64,000 nt of DNA from Streptomyces niveus (GTDB lineage Bacteria > Actinomycetota > Actinomycetes > Streptomycetales > Streptomycetaceae): assembly GCF_002009175.1 (NCBI RefSeq), contig NZ_CP018047.1, forward strand, positions 2,232,001 through 2,296,000. Reading direction: 5' to 3'. Both the position numbers and the translations under genes were made by a program. Below the pieces are notes generated by a model. The model saw only the letters and a list, made by a program, of their open reading frames with translations, was not told the DNA's origin and did no database searches. The stretch's first letter is position 1, and each line of letters begins with the position of its first letter. This document shows, piece by piece, positions 16,300 to 24,739 of this stretch.

Positions 16300-17970
16300 T
16301 TACTTGAAGGACACCTCGGCGAAGTACTCCTGCGTCAGCGGGGAGACCTTCGGCGGGTTGACGTTCGCGGCGAACGCGATCGCCGGCGGCGACGAGGAGA
16401 TCGGCACACCCGGCAGGTACGCCATGATCGTCTCGTTGGCCTTCTTGTACAGGTCGGTCCGCTTGGCCGGGTCGGTCTCGATCGACGCGGCCTTCAGCGC
16501 GGCGAAGACGCCCTTGTCCTTGAAGCCCCACTGCTTGTCGTACTCGGCGAACCAGGTGCCGATGAAGTTGTAGCCGTCGTTGAAGTCACCGGTCCAGCCG
16601 AGCATGTGCAGCGCGCAGCTGCCCGCCTCGGTGGCGTCCAGGTAGTCCGGGGCCCACTTCATGGGCTTCGGGGTGACGGTGATGCCGGCCTTCTCCAGGT
16701 CGGCCTTCATCAGCTCGAACATGTCCTGCGGAGCGGGCATGTACGGGCGGGTGACCTCGGTCGGGTAGCAGAACTCGACCTTCAGGGCGCTCTCACCGGC
16801 GTCCTTGAGCAGCGACTTCGCCTTGGCGGTGTCGAAGGGGTACGTCTTCACGGCGTCCGAGTAGCCGGCGACCGTGTCGGGCATGAACTGCGTGGCGGCG
16901 ACGCCGCCCTCGGGCAGCTGGGTCTTGACCAGGTTGTCGCGGTCGATGGCGTGCGCGATGGCCTGCCGGACCTCGGGCTTCTTCAGCGCCGGGTTCTTAC
17001 CCTGGCTCATGCCGACGTAGAAGATGTTGAAGACGTCACGCGTGGGAACCTGGAACTTGCCGTTCTCCAGCGTCTTCACATCGGCGGGCGCGACGAGGTC
17101 GTAGCCGTCGATGTCACCGGCCTGGAGGGCCTGACGGCGGCCGTCCTCGGTGTCGATGGTGCGGAAGACGAGATTCTTGATCTTCGCCTTGGTGCCCCAG
17201 TAGTCGTCGAAACGCTCCAGCGAGACTTCCTTGTTGCCCTTGTTCCACTCGCTGATCTTGTACGGGCCGGTGCCCGCGACCGTGCCGGCCACCTGGCTGT
17301 ACTTGGGGTACGTGATCGCGTCACCCTTGGCGGTGGCTTCCTGCTTCGCGTACTCCTTCAGGGCCTTCGGCGAGTGGATCGCCAGCGCCTGGAGGGAGAA
17401 GCCGCCCGGCAGGTTCGCGGAGGGCTCGTTGACCTCGATGACAGCGGTGCTGTCGTCCGTCGCGGTGCAGGACTTGTAGTTCGCCTTCGGCGTCTCCGGG
17501 TCCTCGTTCTTCGCGAAGCCGCCCATGATGGTCTGCCAGTAGTAGGAGACCGCGCTGGACTGGTACGTGCCCGTCCAGTTGAACCAGTAGTCGTAATTCG
17601 CGCAGACGGCGGCGGCGTTGAACTTCTCGCCGTCGTGGAAGGTCACGTCCTTGCGGAGGTTGAACGTCCAGACCGTACCGGCCTCGTTGCTCGACCACTT
17701 CTCGGCGAGGCCGGGGGCCAGTTCGCTGCCGCCCGACTCGTGCTCCAGCAGCGCCTCGAAGGCCTGACGGGTGACCCGGAAGGTCTCGCCGTCGCTCGCG
17801 AGCGCCGGGTCGAGCGAACCGGGGTCACCGGGGCCGCCGAAGACGAAGGTGTCCTTCGCGCCGCCCGAGTCACCTTCCTCGTCACGCTCGCTGGAGCAGC
17901 CGGTGGCGATCAGCGCGACGGCCAACGCCGTCACGATCGCCCCAGCGGCTCGGGACTTGATTATTCGCAT
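16300..17970 (-). CDS. oligopeptide-binding lipoprotein (SBP_bac_5), ABC transporter
   Basis: A 556-residue extracellular solute-binding lipoprotein that captures peptides for the permease downstream. The n-region MRIIKSR is followed by a hydrophobic core and lipobox IATGC with lipidated Cys25, then an acidic linker. The mature fold shows PGSLDPALASD, LAPGLAEKW, TWTFNLRKDVTFHDGEKF (the family signature), TGPYKISEWNKG and the C-terminal YLPGVPISSSP segment. It is first in the operon; its promoter must lie in 17971-18100. BldK-type oligopeptide importers in Streptomyces have the same layout and take up developmental peptide signals; whether this one does is unknown. Confidence 0.93.
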   Translation of the reverse strand: MRIIKSRAAGAIVTALAVALIATGCSSERDEEGDSGGAKDTFVFGGPGDPGSLDPALASDGETFRVTRQAFEALLEHESGGSELAPGLAEKWSSNEAGTVWTFNLRKDVTFHDGEKFNAAAVCANYDYWFNWTGTYQSSAVSYYWQTIMGGFAKNEDPETPKANYKSCTATDDSTAVIEVNEPSANLPGGFSLQALAIHSPKALKEYAKQEATAKGDAITYPKYSQVAGTVAGTGPYKISEWNKGNKEVSLERFDDYWGTKAKIKNLVFRTIDTEDGRRQALQAGDIDGYDLVAPADVKTLENGKFQVPTRDVFNIFYVGMSQGKNPALKKPEVRQAIAHAIDRDNLVKTQLPEGGVAATQFMPDTVAGYSDAVKTYPFDTAKAKSLLKDAGESALKVEFCYPTEVTRPYMPAPQDMFELMKADLEKAGITVTPKPMKWAPDYLDATEAGSCALHMLGWTGDFNDGYNFIGTWFAEYDKQWGFKDKGVFAALKAASIETDPAKRTDLYKKANETIMAYLPGVPISSSPPAIAFAANVNPPKVSPLTQEYFAEVSFK

Positions 17971-18268
17971 GCTCCACCCCAGGGGTCCGACGAGTCAGGG
18001 CTCGGTCTTGACGGCCGAACATTACAGCCAAGAAGGTGCTTACTGAACCGGCCGCAATGCGGAGTTGCAGACCTGAGATCCGGACAGTCGACAAATAGGC
18101 CGACTCAGTGACATTGCAGCGGAATCACTCAAATCGTGCCAGGTGAACCGCAGCCAGGTGGAGCAGAACAGGCGAAACGCCCGTACGACACGGAAGCCGC
18201 ATGTCCGCATGGTGGACCACGCGGGACGAGGGACGTGCCTGAACTGCGCTGCCGGGGCGCTTCCTTGG

Positions 18269-18316
18269 CGAGACCCTTCGGCACCTCGGAGGTCTCCGCG
18301 GTGCCGAAGGGTCTCG
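18269..18316 (-). terminator. hairpin terminator in the 17971-18497 gap
   Basis: A perfect 17-bp inverted repeat (18269-18285 / 18300-18316, loop 14) lies 180 bp downstream of the kinase-SBP gene's stop and upstream of the SBP lipoprotein gene. The rest of this 527-bp gap shows no convincing gene. Short frames there have neither RBS nor recognisable products, and the part next to 17970 should hold the importer promoter. The hairpin implies that the kinase and importer are separate transcripts. Confidence 0.65.
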
Positions 18317-18497
18317 GAGGCCCTCGGAGCCTTCAGCGACTTGCTGCCGACCTCCGGCGCATCCCCTTCCTTCACCACGTCACCCACCAGCGCGATCGCC
18401 ACGGGCGCTGTGGCGAACACCCTCATGTCGTCCGGAATCCGATCCGGCCGTTCTCCGGATGACGGCAGGCCCGCCTCGTGCCCCGGCTCCAGCTGGA

Positions 18498-21215
18498 TCA
18501 GGAGGTGGAGCCGATCAGCAGGTAGTCGTACATACCGGAATACGCCTGGGTCACGGTGACGTTGGTCGCCGAGTCCGGGCGGTACAGCAGGTTCCTGCGG
18601 TAGATCAGCGGCACGGCCGAGGCGTTCTCCAGGACGAGCTTGTCGACCTCGCCCCAAGCCTTGGCGCGGGCGGTGGCGTCGGTCTGCGCGATACCGTCCG
18701 AGAGCGCCTTGTTGATCTTCGGGTCGTCCAGCTCCATCAGGTTGGAGCTGGACGAGGGCCTGATGGCGGAGCCGTTGACGATCTGGTCGAGGAAGCCGAA
18801 ACCGGTCGGCCATTCGGCGCCCCACGCCATCATCATCATGCCGAGGTCGTGCTTCTTGACGTACGAGGGAACACCGGCGAAGTCACTGAAGTACTCGACC
18901 GACGGGTACTGCTTGATCTCGGTCTGGATGCCGACCTTCTTCAGGGAGGCCTGGATGGCGGCCGCCATCTGCACCTCATCGGGGCGGTCGGAGCGAGCCG
19001 TCAGGTTGGTCTTGAAGCCGTTCGGCTTGCCGCACCTGGTCAGCGCGTCCTTGGCCTTGGCGATGTCGCCCTTGTTGCCCTCGGTCCGGTACAGGTCGAA
19101 CTTCTGGTACCCGTTGACCGTCGGCGGGAGCAGCGTGCTCGCCACGTCGCCCTTGGTGTCGCCACCGAGCGCGGTCTGGACGGACGCCTTGTCGATCGCG
19201 TAGTGGACGGCCTTGCGGCAGTCCGCGTTGTCGAAGGGCTCCACCTTCGTCGACAGCGCGAGGTACGAGGTGGCGCCGGCGTACGGGTTGTCCGTCTTCG
19301 TCCTCTCACTCTCTTTGGTGACGACCTTCGGCCGGGTCGTCGCCTGAAGGCCGGTGCCGGCGGCGTCCACCGTGATGTTGTCGCTCATCAGGTGCTGGTC
19401 GACCGTGGTGGGGTCGACCTTGAACGTGATGGTGATCCTGTCGGCGAGCGCCGGGCGGATGGGGTCGGTGTCCTGGTCCCAGTGCGGGTTGCGCACGAGG
19501 GTCGCGCCGCGGCCCTCGCCGTACGACTGGAACTTGTACGGGCCCGACGACGAGATCTGCTTGACGTACTCGGCGCCCGTGTCCTTCGCCTGCGGCACGG
19601 GGGCCGTCTGCGAGGAGGTCGCCAGATAGTCGAAGTCGGCCAACGGCTTGTTGAGCTCGAAGACGATCGTCCGGTCGTCGGGGGTCCCGATGGACTCCAG
19701 ACCGCCGGGCGACTTGTCCTTGTACGGACCCTGGTACTTCTCGCCGCCCACCAGGTAGGCCTTGAAGTAGGTGGGTCCCTGCGAGAGGACCTCGGGCGCG
19801 AAGTTGCTGCGCTCGATGGCGTACTTGACGTCCTGGGACGTGACCGGGCTGCCGTCGTCGAACTTGACGCCCTTACGGAGCTTGTACGTCCAGGTCTTGG
19901 CGTCCGCGCTCGCCTTGCCCAGCGACTCGGCGAGGTCGGGGACGACCTCCAGCCCTTCCTTACCGGCGGCCGGCTTGAAGGTGGTGAGTGTGCGGCCGTA
20001 CAGCCGGGAGAAGTTCTGCACCCAGGCGTTGTAGGTGTTGCCCGGGTCGAGGGAGTCCGGCACTTTCGAGTGCTCGAAGGTGACAGTGCCCCCCACCTCG
20101 GCGGACTTGTTGACGATCGACGTCAGTCCGGCGTCGATACCGGCGTCGTCGCTCTTGTTGTCGTCGTTCGAGCCGTTGAGCCCGTACACGCCGTAGCCCG
20201 CGCCTGCGATCACGAGCAGGGCGCCGGCCGCACCGGCGGCCAGCAGCCGGGTGCGCTTCTTCCCCGGCGGAGTGGTCGTGGGTACCTGATCCCGGGGCGC
20301 CTGTTGCGGAGACAGAGGCCGGGGCTCGGCGCGCTCGGTGTCGACAACGGTCGCGTCAGGCTCGACGCCCCCCGCGCCCGGTGCGGCAGCCGCCCCGTCG
20401 GCCGGTACCGGCAGGTTCGGCGGGTACGGAGCGGTGTCCGGCGCCAAGAGGTCCAGCAGCTGCTCCGGCGTGGGCCTTTGTGAGGGTTCCTTGGCCAGAC
20501 AGTCGGCGACCACCGGCAGGAGGCCCTGGGGCAGGGCGGACAGGTCCGCGGGCTCGTGCACCGAGCGATACATCAGCCCCATCGGCGTGCCTTCACCGAA
20601 AGCACTGCCACCGGCCGCCGCGACCAGCACCGCGCCCAGCGCGAACACATCGGCCGCGCTGCCGACTTCCAAGCCCTGAGCCTGCTCGGGGGCCAGGAAA
20701 CCGGGCGTGCCGAAGGCCGCCCCGGTGGCAGTCAGCCGGGTCGACTCCACCGCCCGGGCGATGCCGAAGTCGAGGACGCGTGGGCCGTCATCGGCCATGA
20801 TGATGTTGCCCGGTTTGAGGTCACGGTGGATCAGGCCGCAGGCATGAATGGCCTGCAGTGCCTCTGCCAACGCAGCGCCGAGCGAGTGTAGTTGGGGCTC
20901 GTCCATCGGGCCTTGCCCGGCGAGCAGCCCCGACAGCGTCGGCCCCGCGATGTAGGCGGTCGCCAGCCAGGGCGCCTCGGCGTCGGGATCGGCGTCGACG
21001 ACCGGCGCCGTGTGGAACCCGCCGACCTTGCGGGCGGCCGCGACCTCGGCACGGAACCGCGCGCGGAAATGCGGATCGGCGGCCAGCTCGGGACGGGCCA
21101 CTTTCACGGCCACGGCGCGTCCGCCACGGGACCGCGCGAGATACACCGTCCCCATGCCGCCCGCGCCCAGCACCCGCTCCACGACGTACCCGCCGATGCG
21201 TCCTGGCAGGTCCAC
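18498..21215 (-). CDS. membrane Ser/Thr protein kinase fused to an oligopeptide-binding (SBP_bac_5) domain
   Basis: A 905-residue single-frame fusion. Residues 8-258 are a Hanks-type kinase: glycine loop LGAGGMGTVY (16-25), VAVK with Lys38, catalytic HRDLKPGN (130-137, Asp132), DFG at 149-151 and APE near 175-177. A Pro/Ala-rich juxtamembrane linker (260-320) leads to one membrane helix (about 324-345). Residues about 375-905 are a full extracellular peptide-binding fold: DSLDPGNTYNAW, TWTYKLRKGVKFDDGSPV (the SBP_bac_5 signature) and YAIERSNFAPEV. No lipobox is present; the kinase's helix is the anchor. GTG 21215 is preferred because GGGAGG lies 7 nt upstream; ATG 21230 would add five residues. 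The peptide importer operon follows 0.5 kb downstream, so the outer domain probably senses peptides and signals across the membrane. Confidence 0.92.
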   Translation of the reverse strand: MDLPGRIGGYVVERVLGAGGMGTVYLARSRGGRAVAVKVARPELAADPHFRARFRAEVAAARKVGGFHTAPVVDADPDAEAPWLATAYIAGPTLSGLLAGQGPMDEPQLHSLGAALAEALQAIHACGLIHRDLKPGNIIMADDGPRVLDFGIARAVESTRLTATGAAFGTPGFLAPEQAQGLEVGSAADVFALGAVLVAAAGGSAFGEGTPMGLMYRSVHEPADLSALPQGLLPVVADCLAKEPSQRPTPEQLLDLLAPDTAPYPPNLPVPADGAAAAPGAGGVEPDATVVDTERAEPRPLSPQQAPRDQVPTTTPPGKKRTRLLAAGAAGALLVIAGAGYGVYGLNGSNDDNKSDDAGIDAGLTSIVNKSAEVGGTVTFEHSKVPDSLDPGNTYNAWVQNFSRLYGRTLTTFKPAAGKEGLEVVPDLAESLGKASADAKTWTYKLRKGVKFDDGSPVTSQDVKYAIERSNFAPEVLSQGPTYFKAYLVGGEKYQGPYKDKSPGGLESIGTPDDRTIVFELNKPLADFDYLATSSQTAPVPQAKDTGAEYVKQISSSGPYKFQSYGEGRGATLVRNPHWDQDTDPIRPALADRITITFKVDPTTVDQHLMSDNITVDAAGTGLQATTRPKVVTKESERTKTDNPYAGATSYLALSTKVEPFDNADCRKAVHYAIDKASVQTALGGDTKGDVASTLLPPTVNGYQKFDLYRTEGNKGDIAKAKDALTRCGKPNGFKTNLTARSDRPDEVQMAAAIQASLKKVGIQTEIKQYPSVEYFSDFAGVPSYVKKHDLGMMMMAWGAEWPTGFGFLDQIVNGSAIRPSSSSNLMELDDPKINKALSDGIAQTDATARAKAWGEVDKLVLENASAVPLIYRRNLLYRPDSATNVTVTQAYSGMYDYLLIGSTS

Positions 21216-21405
21216 GCCACCACCTCCCATGCGCCGCACGCCCCCCCCCGTTGTCGAGATGCCGCGCGCCAGTATGACTGACACTCCCGCCACTCCCCGT
21301 GCCAGGGCGCCGGCCGCGCGAGGTCGAGCGGACGCGCTCACCGCCTCGCGGAATCGTCTGTGACAGACGCCTCTGTGGCCGGGTCGGGTCAGTGCGCGGA
21401 ACGGT

Positions 21406-21423
21406 GCCGGCCTTTCGGCCGGC
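21406..21423. terminator. short GC hairpin in the 21216-21630 gap
   Basis: GCCGGCC - TTTC - GGCCGGC (21406-21423), followed on the plus strand by CCTTTT. It lies 208 bp past the stop of the minus-strand SseB-like gene, upstream of the kinase-SBP gene, and may end the SseB transcript. Confidence 0.45.
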
Positions 21424-21477
21424 CCTTTTCCCCGACCCGCCCGCCGCACCCGCCGTCCTGCCCGGTGGTCAGCCGCC

Positions 21478-21505
21478 GATAACGGATCAGACACCCACCG
21501 TTATC
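21478..21505. promoter_or_regulatory. inverted-repeat operator candidate upstream of the kinase-SBP gene
   Basis: GATAACGG (21478-21485) and CCGTTATC (21498-21505) form an 8-bp inverted repeat with a 12-bp spacer. It lies about 265 bp before the kinase-SBP start, in a gap of 415 bp that otherwise holds only the hairpin at 21406 and no gene. The binding protein is unknown. Confidence 0.4.
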
Positions 21506-21630
21506 CGGGCGTTGTGATCGCGTGAGCGGAACGGAGGGCGGTTTTCGCTACGTTCCGGTGCGGCTCGCGGCGTCCGGAGGACGTACCGCCGCAGGGTGCC
21601 CGTGCTGGTCGGTACGGGGCGGGAGCCGGG

Positions 21631-22455
21631 TCAGTAGGCGCGCGGCGCGGCGGGCGGATAGCCGTAACCGGAAGCGGCCTGCGGCGCCCCGTGGGCCTCC
21701 CGGTCGTAGAACGGCCGCGAGTTGGCCCGCAGCCACATCGTGACCGGGTCGTACTCGTCGGACATCGCGACGGTGGACACCGGCAGCCCTTCGGGCACCG
21801 CGCCGATGGACTGCTGCATCATCGCGCGTACGGCGTCGACGGACGCCGGGCTCGTGTCGTACAGATCCAGACCGATGGTGAGATACGGCGCGCCGAGCGC
21901 GGGGTGGACCCACGCGCGGCGCAACGACCGTACGGCGGGGGTGCGGTGGGCGTTCTGCGTGAGCAGCGCGTAGAACTGCGGGATCTCCACGGCCGGTTCG
22001 GACAGCCGCAGCGGTCCGGCCGGCATCCGGTCGAGACCCGTCGCGATCCGGCGCAGATCGAGCCACGGGATGCCGACGCCGCCGCCCGGCGCGTGCGGGT
22101 TGAGCCAGATTCCCCAGCGCTCGGGGTAGAGGGCGCGGGCGATGTCGCGGCCGGTGACGACCTCGTGCGCGCGGTTCCAGCCACTGACGGAGAGCTCCTG
22201 GGCGGAGGTGACACAGGGCGCGTAGCCGAGGCCGTCGACCTCCATGTTCCCGTACTGCGCGTCGGGCGAGCCCGCGCGGCCGTGCCAGAGCAGCATCCAC
22301 ACCTGGCCGGCGGTGCTGTCGGCGAGCGCCTGGAGCAGCGCCTCGTAGGCGTCGTAGCGTCCTGGCGTCACCTGGCGCAGCATGTGCTCGACCTGCCCCG
22401 TCGCCGCGGTGCCTGACGCGCTCACTCTTGGTCCCGCCCCTCGTCGATCCACCAT
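21631..22455 (-). CDS. SseB-like (enhanced serine sensitivity) family protein
   Basis: A 274-residue soluble protein with two SseB-type modules. The N-terminal part (about 40-130) has QVWMLLWHGRAG and YAPCVTSAQELSVSGWNR. The C-terminal part has GPLRLSEPAVEIPQFYALL and YLTIGLDLYD, then a tail WLRANSRPFYDREAHG and a Tyr/Pro/Ala-rich end. It resembles the adjacent gene product, which ends with the same LERVRPFYQR-type motif, so the pair arose by duplication. ATG 22455 has GGGAGG 9 nt upstream. SseB overproduction in E. coli alters serine sensitivity; the molecular role is unknown. The position next to glycine/serine genes is suggestive. Confidence 0.75.
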   Translation of the reverse strand: MVDRRGAGPRVSASGTAATGQVEHMLRQVTPGRYDAYEALLQALADSTAGQVWMLLWHGRAGSPDAQYGNMEVDGLGYAPCVTSAQELSVSGWNRAHEVVTGRDIARALYPERWGIWLNPHAPGGGVGIPWLDLRRIATGLDRMPAGPLRLSEPAVEIPQFYALLTQNAHRTPAVRSLRRAWVHPALGAPYLTIGLDLYDTSPASVDAVRAMMQQSIGAVPEGLPVSTVAMSDEYDPVTMWLRANSRPFYDREAHGAPQAASGYGYPPAAPRAY

Positions 22456-22557
22456 CCGGACCGGCCTCCCCCGCTTCGGGCCCGTGCCGGCCGGGCCATC
22501 AAACCAGCTTAGTCCGGCGGGTCATTGCCGGTTCCGGGGCTGACGTGCCACGGCGTG

Positions 22558-23307
22558 TTACACGGGCGGCGCGGCCGTCCTTTGGTAGAAGGGCCGCACC
22601 CGCTCCAGCATCCAGGTGCCGACGGGGTCCTGGGTGGCGTCCAGCAGCACGAGATTGACCGGCCAGCCGACCTGCATCCGGCCGAGCGCCCTGCCGAGCG
22701 CGTCCATGGGCGCGTTGCGCTCGGCGGCCTCCCAGGAGGAGAGCTGGACGCCGACGAAGAGAACGGGGGGCTCGCCCTCGATGCTCGCGAGGCCGCGGCG
22801 CGCGCTGAGGACGACGCCGGACGCCTCGAACTCCTCGGCCGCCGCCGTCAGGAAGTCGACGGGGTCCTCCTGCCAGTCGGGCTCGAAGAGCCGCACCCGG
22901 CCTCCGCTGGCGGGGCCGTCCAGCGGCGTTCGGCCCACCCGGCACAGCTCCGCGACGGCGAGCGGCGGCAGCGGCGCCCCGACCGTGCCGCCGGGGTTCA
23001 CGGCTATTCCGAGCCGAGGAGGCAGGCCGCGGGCGAACTCACGGGCCGGGGCGACGGTGAAGGGCATATGGGCCCCGACGCACTGGAGGAACTGCTGCTC
23101 GGAGCTGAAGACGGGGACGTACGGCACGCCCTCGATCTCCATGGTCGGCAGATCGAGTCCGGGGCTGTCGGGTCCGCCGCCGTTGGGCAGCGGCACCCAG
23201 AGCTGACTCCGGCCGAGTACCTCGACCAGCCGCCCGCCCGCCGAGGCGTTCCCGAGCGAGGCGGCGAGCACCTCTTCCAGCTCGTTGCCCGGCCATGCTG
23301 TGTTCAC
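22558..23307 (-). CDS. SseB family protein
   Basis: A 249-residue soluble protein. The N-terminal SseB domain includes SQLWVPLPNGGG, the EGVPYVPVFSSEQQFLQCVG segment (the family hallmark, a strand, turn and helix before the fold core), FARGLPPRLGIAVNPGG and, after about 130, a C-terminal SseB_C domain (VRLFEPDWQEDPVDFL, PPVLFVGVQLSS, VNLVLLD). It starts ATG 23307. It is upstream of the paralogue at 21631 in the same direction, with a 102-bp gap, so the two are probably one operon. No enzymatic motif is visible. Confidence 0.85.
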   Translation of the reverse strand: MNTAWPGNELEEVLAASLGNASAGGRLVEVLGRSQLWVPLPNGGGPDSPGLDLPTMEIEGVPYVPVFSSEQQFLQCVGAHMPFTVAPAREFARGLPPRLGIAVNPGGTVGAPLPPLAVAELCRVGRTPLDGPASGGRVRLFEPDWQEDPVDFLTAAAEEFEASGVVLSARRGLASIEGEPPVLFVGVQLSSWEAAERNAPMDALGRALGRMQVGWPVNLVLLDATQDPVGTWMLERVRPFYQRTAAPPV

Positions 23308-23455
23308 TGACTCTCCCGTATCCGCCCGTGCGTACTGCGCGCCGCGGAAACCCTAACGCCGGTGGGGCGTGGCCGGGCGACGCCGACGGCGGATCCACGG
23401 ACCGCCCGCCCGCCGCGAGGCGGAGCCCCGGCCGTCCGGCCCGCCCCGGTGGGCG

Positions 23456-23514
23456 GTTCGTCCTCAATCGCCGGACGGGCCGCGTGTGCAGCCGTCCGGC
23501 GATTGAGGACGAAC
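23456..23514. terminator. perfect 23-bp inverted repeat made of the genome-wide CGCCGGACGG-type repeat
   Basis: Arms 23456-23478 and 23492-23514 pair perfectly around a 13-nt loop. The arms contain the CCTCAATCGCCGGACGG sequence that also occurs near 6462 and 6917. It lies 70 bp past the stop of the P-loop kinase gene (minus strand), so it likely terminates that transcript. Confidence 0.75.
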
Positions 23515-23582
23515 GCCGGCCCGAGGGCCGGCGATGCCGCTGCCGCGCGGGCCGGGCGCCGAACTCCGCCGGGCCCCGCCTC

Positions 23583-24257
23583 TCACGTGCCCGGGAAGTC
23601 GATACCCGTCAGCGCGCCCGCGGCGGCGCGGTCCAGGAGGACCGCCGACGCGCAGCCCGCCGGGAGCCGCCCCGTCTCCGCGTCCGCCACGAGGCGGGCC
23701 ACCGCGCGCCGGTGGCGCGCGAAGGCGTACCCCGACACCCCGCGCCCGCGCTCGCGCTGGCCCGCGCGGGCGGTCTTCGGGGTCACGTCCAGCAGGACGA
23801 GATGAAGCCGTCTGCCACGTCTGCGCGCCTCGCGCGCCAGCCAGCGCCGTACCCACGCCTGGGTGCCGCAGTCGTGCACGACGACGCTCTCGCCGGAGCG
23901 CAGCGCACGCCGCAGTCCCGCGTAGTGCGCGAGGCGCACGAGCGGCCGGTAGACGGCGTACGGCAGCCTCCCCGGCAGCCGGCGCGCCCAGTGGTCGCGG
24001 GTGTCCTGCGAGTCGATCCCCCGGCCGGCGGCCGCCCGGGCGATCAGCGTGGACTTCCCGCTGCCCGGCAGACCCGAGACGACGACCACGTCGCCGTCGC
24101 CGAACACCAGGCGCCGGGGCCCCCGGCGCCCCCGCTCCCGCAGGTCGCGGACGACCGGCGGGACGGCCGCCAGGGCCTTGCGTGGGACCGCTTCCGGCTG
24201 GGCGGGCACCCCCGCGGTCGTCGCGTACGCACTTGCACGGGACCGCTGCAACGTCAT
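23583..24257 (-). CDS. AAA-family P-loop ATPase / small kinase
   Basis: A 224-residue cytosolic NTP-binding protein of the nucleotide-kinase-like P-loop type. Walker A is VVVSGLPGSGKSTLI (around 60-74). A DSQDTRD motif follows the P-loop and probably binds substrate, VVVHDCGT is the second core strand, and LHLVLLDVTPKTARAGQRERGRGVSGYAFARH is the lid with arginines. The tail reads CASAVLLDRAAAGALTGIDF. ATG 24257 is chosen because AGGGGGAGG precedes it. It is divergent from the glycine riboswitch and gcvT. The substrate is unknown; ATP-dependent phosphorylation of a small molecule or RNA is the family pattern. Confidence 0.75.
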   Translation of the reverse strand: MTLQRSRASAYATTAGVPAQPEAVPRKALAAVPPVVRDLRERGRRGPRRLVFGDGDVVVVSGLPGSGKSTLIARAAAGRGIDSQDTRDHWARRLPGRLPYAVYRPLVRLAHYAGLRRALRSGESVVVHDCGTQAWVRRWLAREARRRGRRLHLVLLDVTPKTARAGQRERGRGVSGYAFARHRRAVARLVADAETGRLPAGCASAVLLDRAAAGALTGIDFPGT

Positions 24258-24490
24258 CGCCCTCCCCCTGTCGGGTCCATCGTCATCGCCGATGACCCTT
24301 GCCCATGAAGTGTAAAGAACTGGTAATGCGGCACAAGCGTTTTGCTGATCACGGCCCTGTCGGTCCCGTCGGCCCGACCGGAGGGATGTCACCGGCGGTG
24401 GCTCCGCCGACGTCCCCGCCGCCCTCCCTCCCTACGGAGGCCGACGCGTGCGATGATGTGCGCGCCAACTCCATACCGGCCGTTCGAATC

Positions 24491-24688
24491 CGCGCGGGAG
24501 AGTCCTGGTCACCGTGGGTGCCGGGCGCCGAAGGAGCAAGTTCCTCCCTTGAATCTCTCAGGCCCAGTACCGCGCGGACGAGGCAGATCTGAAAAGCGAG
24601 TCGCCGTCAGGCGGTTCCACCCAAGGTGCAAGTCGTGACTCCGTACGCGTAGGTGTACGTGCGGTCGTGATGAACCTCTCAGGTTCCG
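24491..24688 (+). promoter_or_regulatory. tandem glycine riboswitch controlling gcvT-gcvH-glyA
   Basis: Aptamer 1 (24491-24577) has the P1 pair GCGCGG/CCGCGC, GGGAGAG, the core GCGCCGAAGGAGCAAG and the 3' conserved CTCTCAGG (24555-24562). Aptamer 2 (about 24578-24688) has ACCCAAGGTGCAAG in the core position and CCTCTCAGG at 24675-24683. This is the standard two-aptamer arrangement in which glycine binding switches on the glycine-cleavage genes. It lies 50 nt before the gcvT start. The remaining upstream stretch to 24258 should hold the promoter. Confidence 0.92.
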
Positions 24689-24721
24689 ATGACAGATGGG
24701 GAGGATTGTCCTCTCTGTCAT
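24689..24721 (+). promoter_or_regulatory. expression-platform hairpin of the glycine riboswitch
   Basis: ATGACAGA (24689-24696) pairs with TCTGTCAT (24714-24721), with GGAGGA/TCCTC pairing inside, forming a 13-bp stem immediately after aptamer 2. No U-run follows; it ends 6 nt before the SD GGGAG of gcvT (24727-24731). It could act at transcription (intrinsic terminator-like) or by shaping access to the ribosome site. Confidence 0.65.
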
Positions 24722-24739
24722 GCCCTGGGAGCCACACCT

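Noticed and set aside
18040..18825. Minus-strand frame across the tail of the kinase-SBP gene and the following gap
   Set aside because: No RBS, no family, composition of an out-of-frame shadow; a strong hairpin lies inside it.
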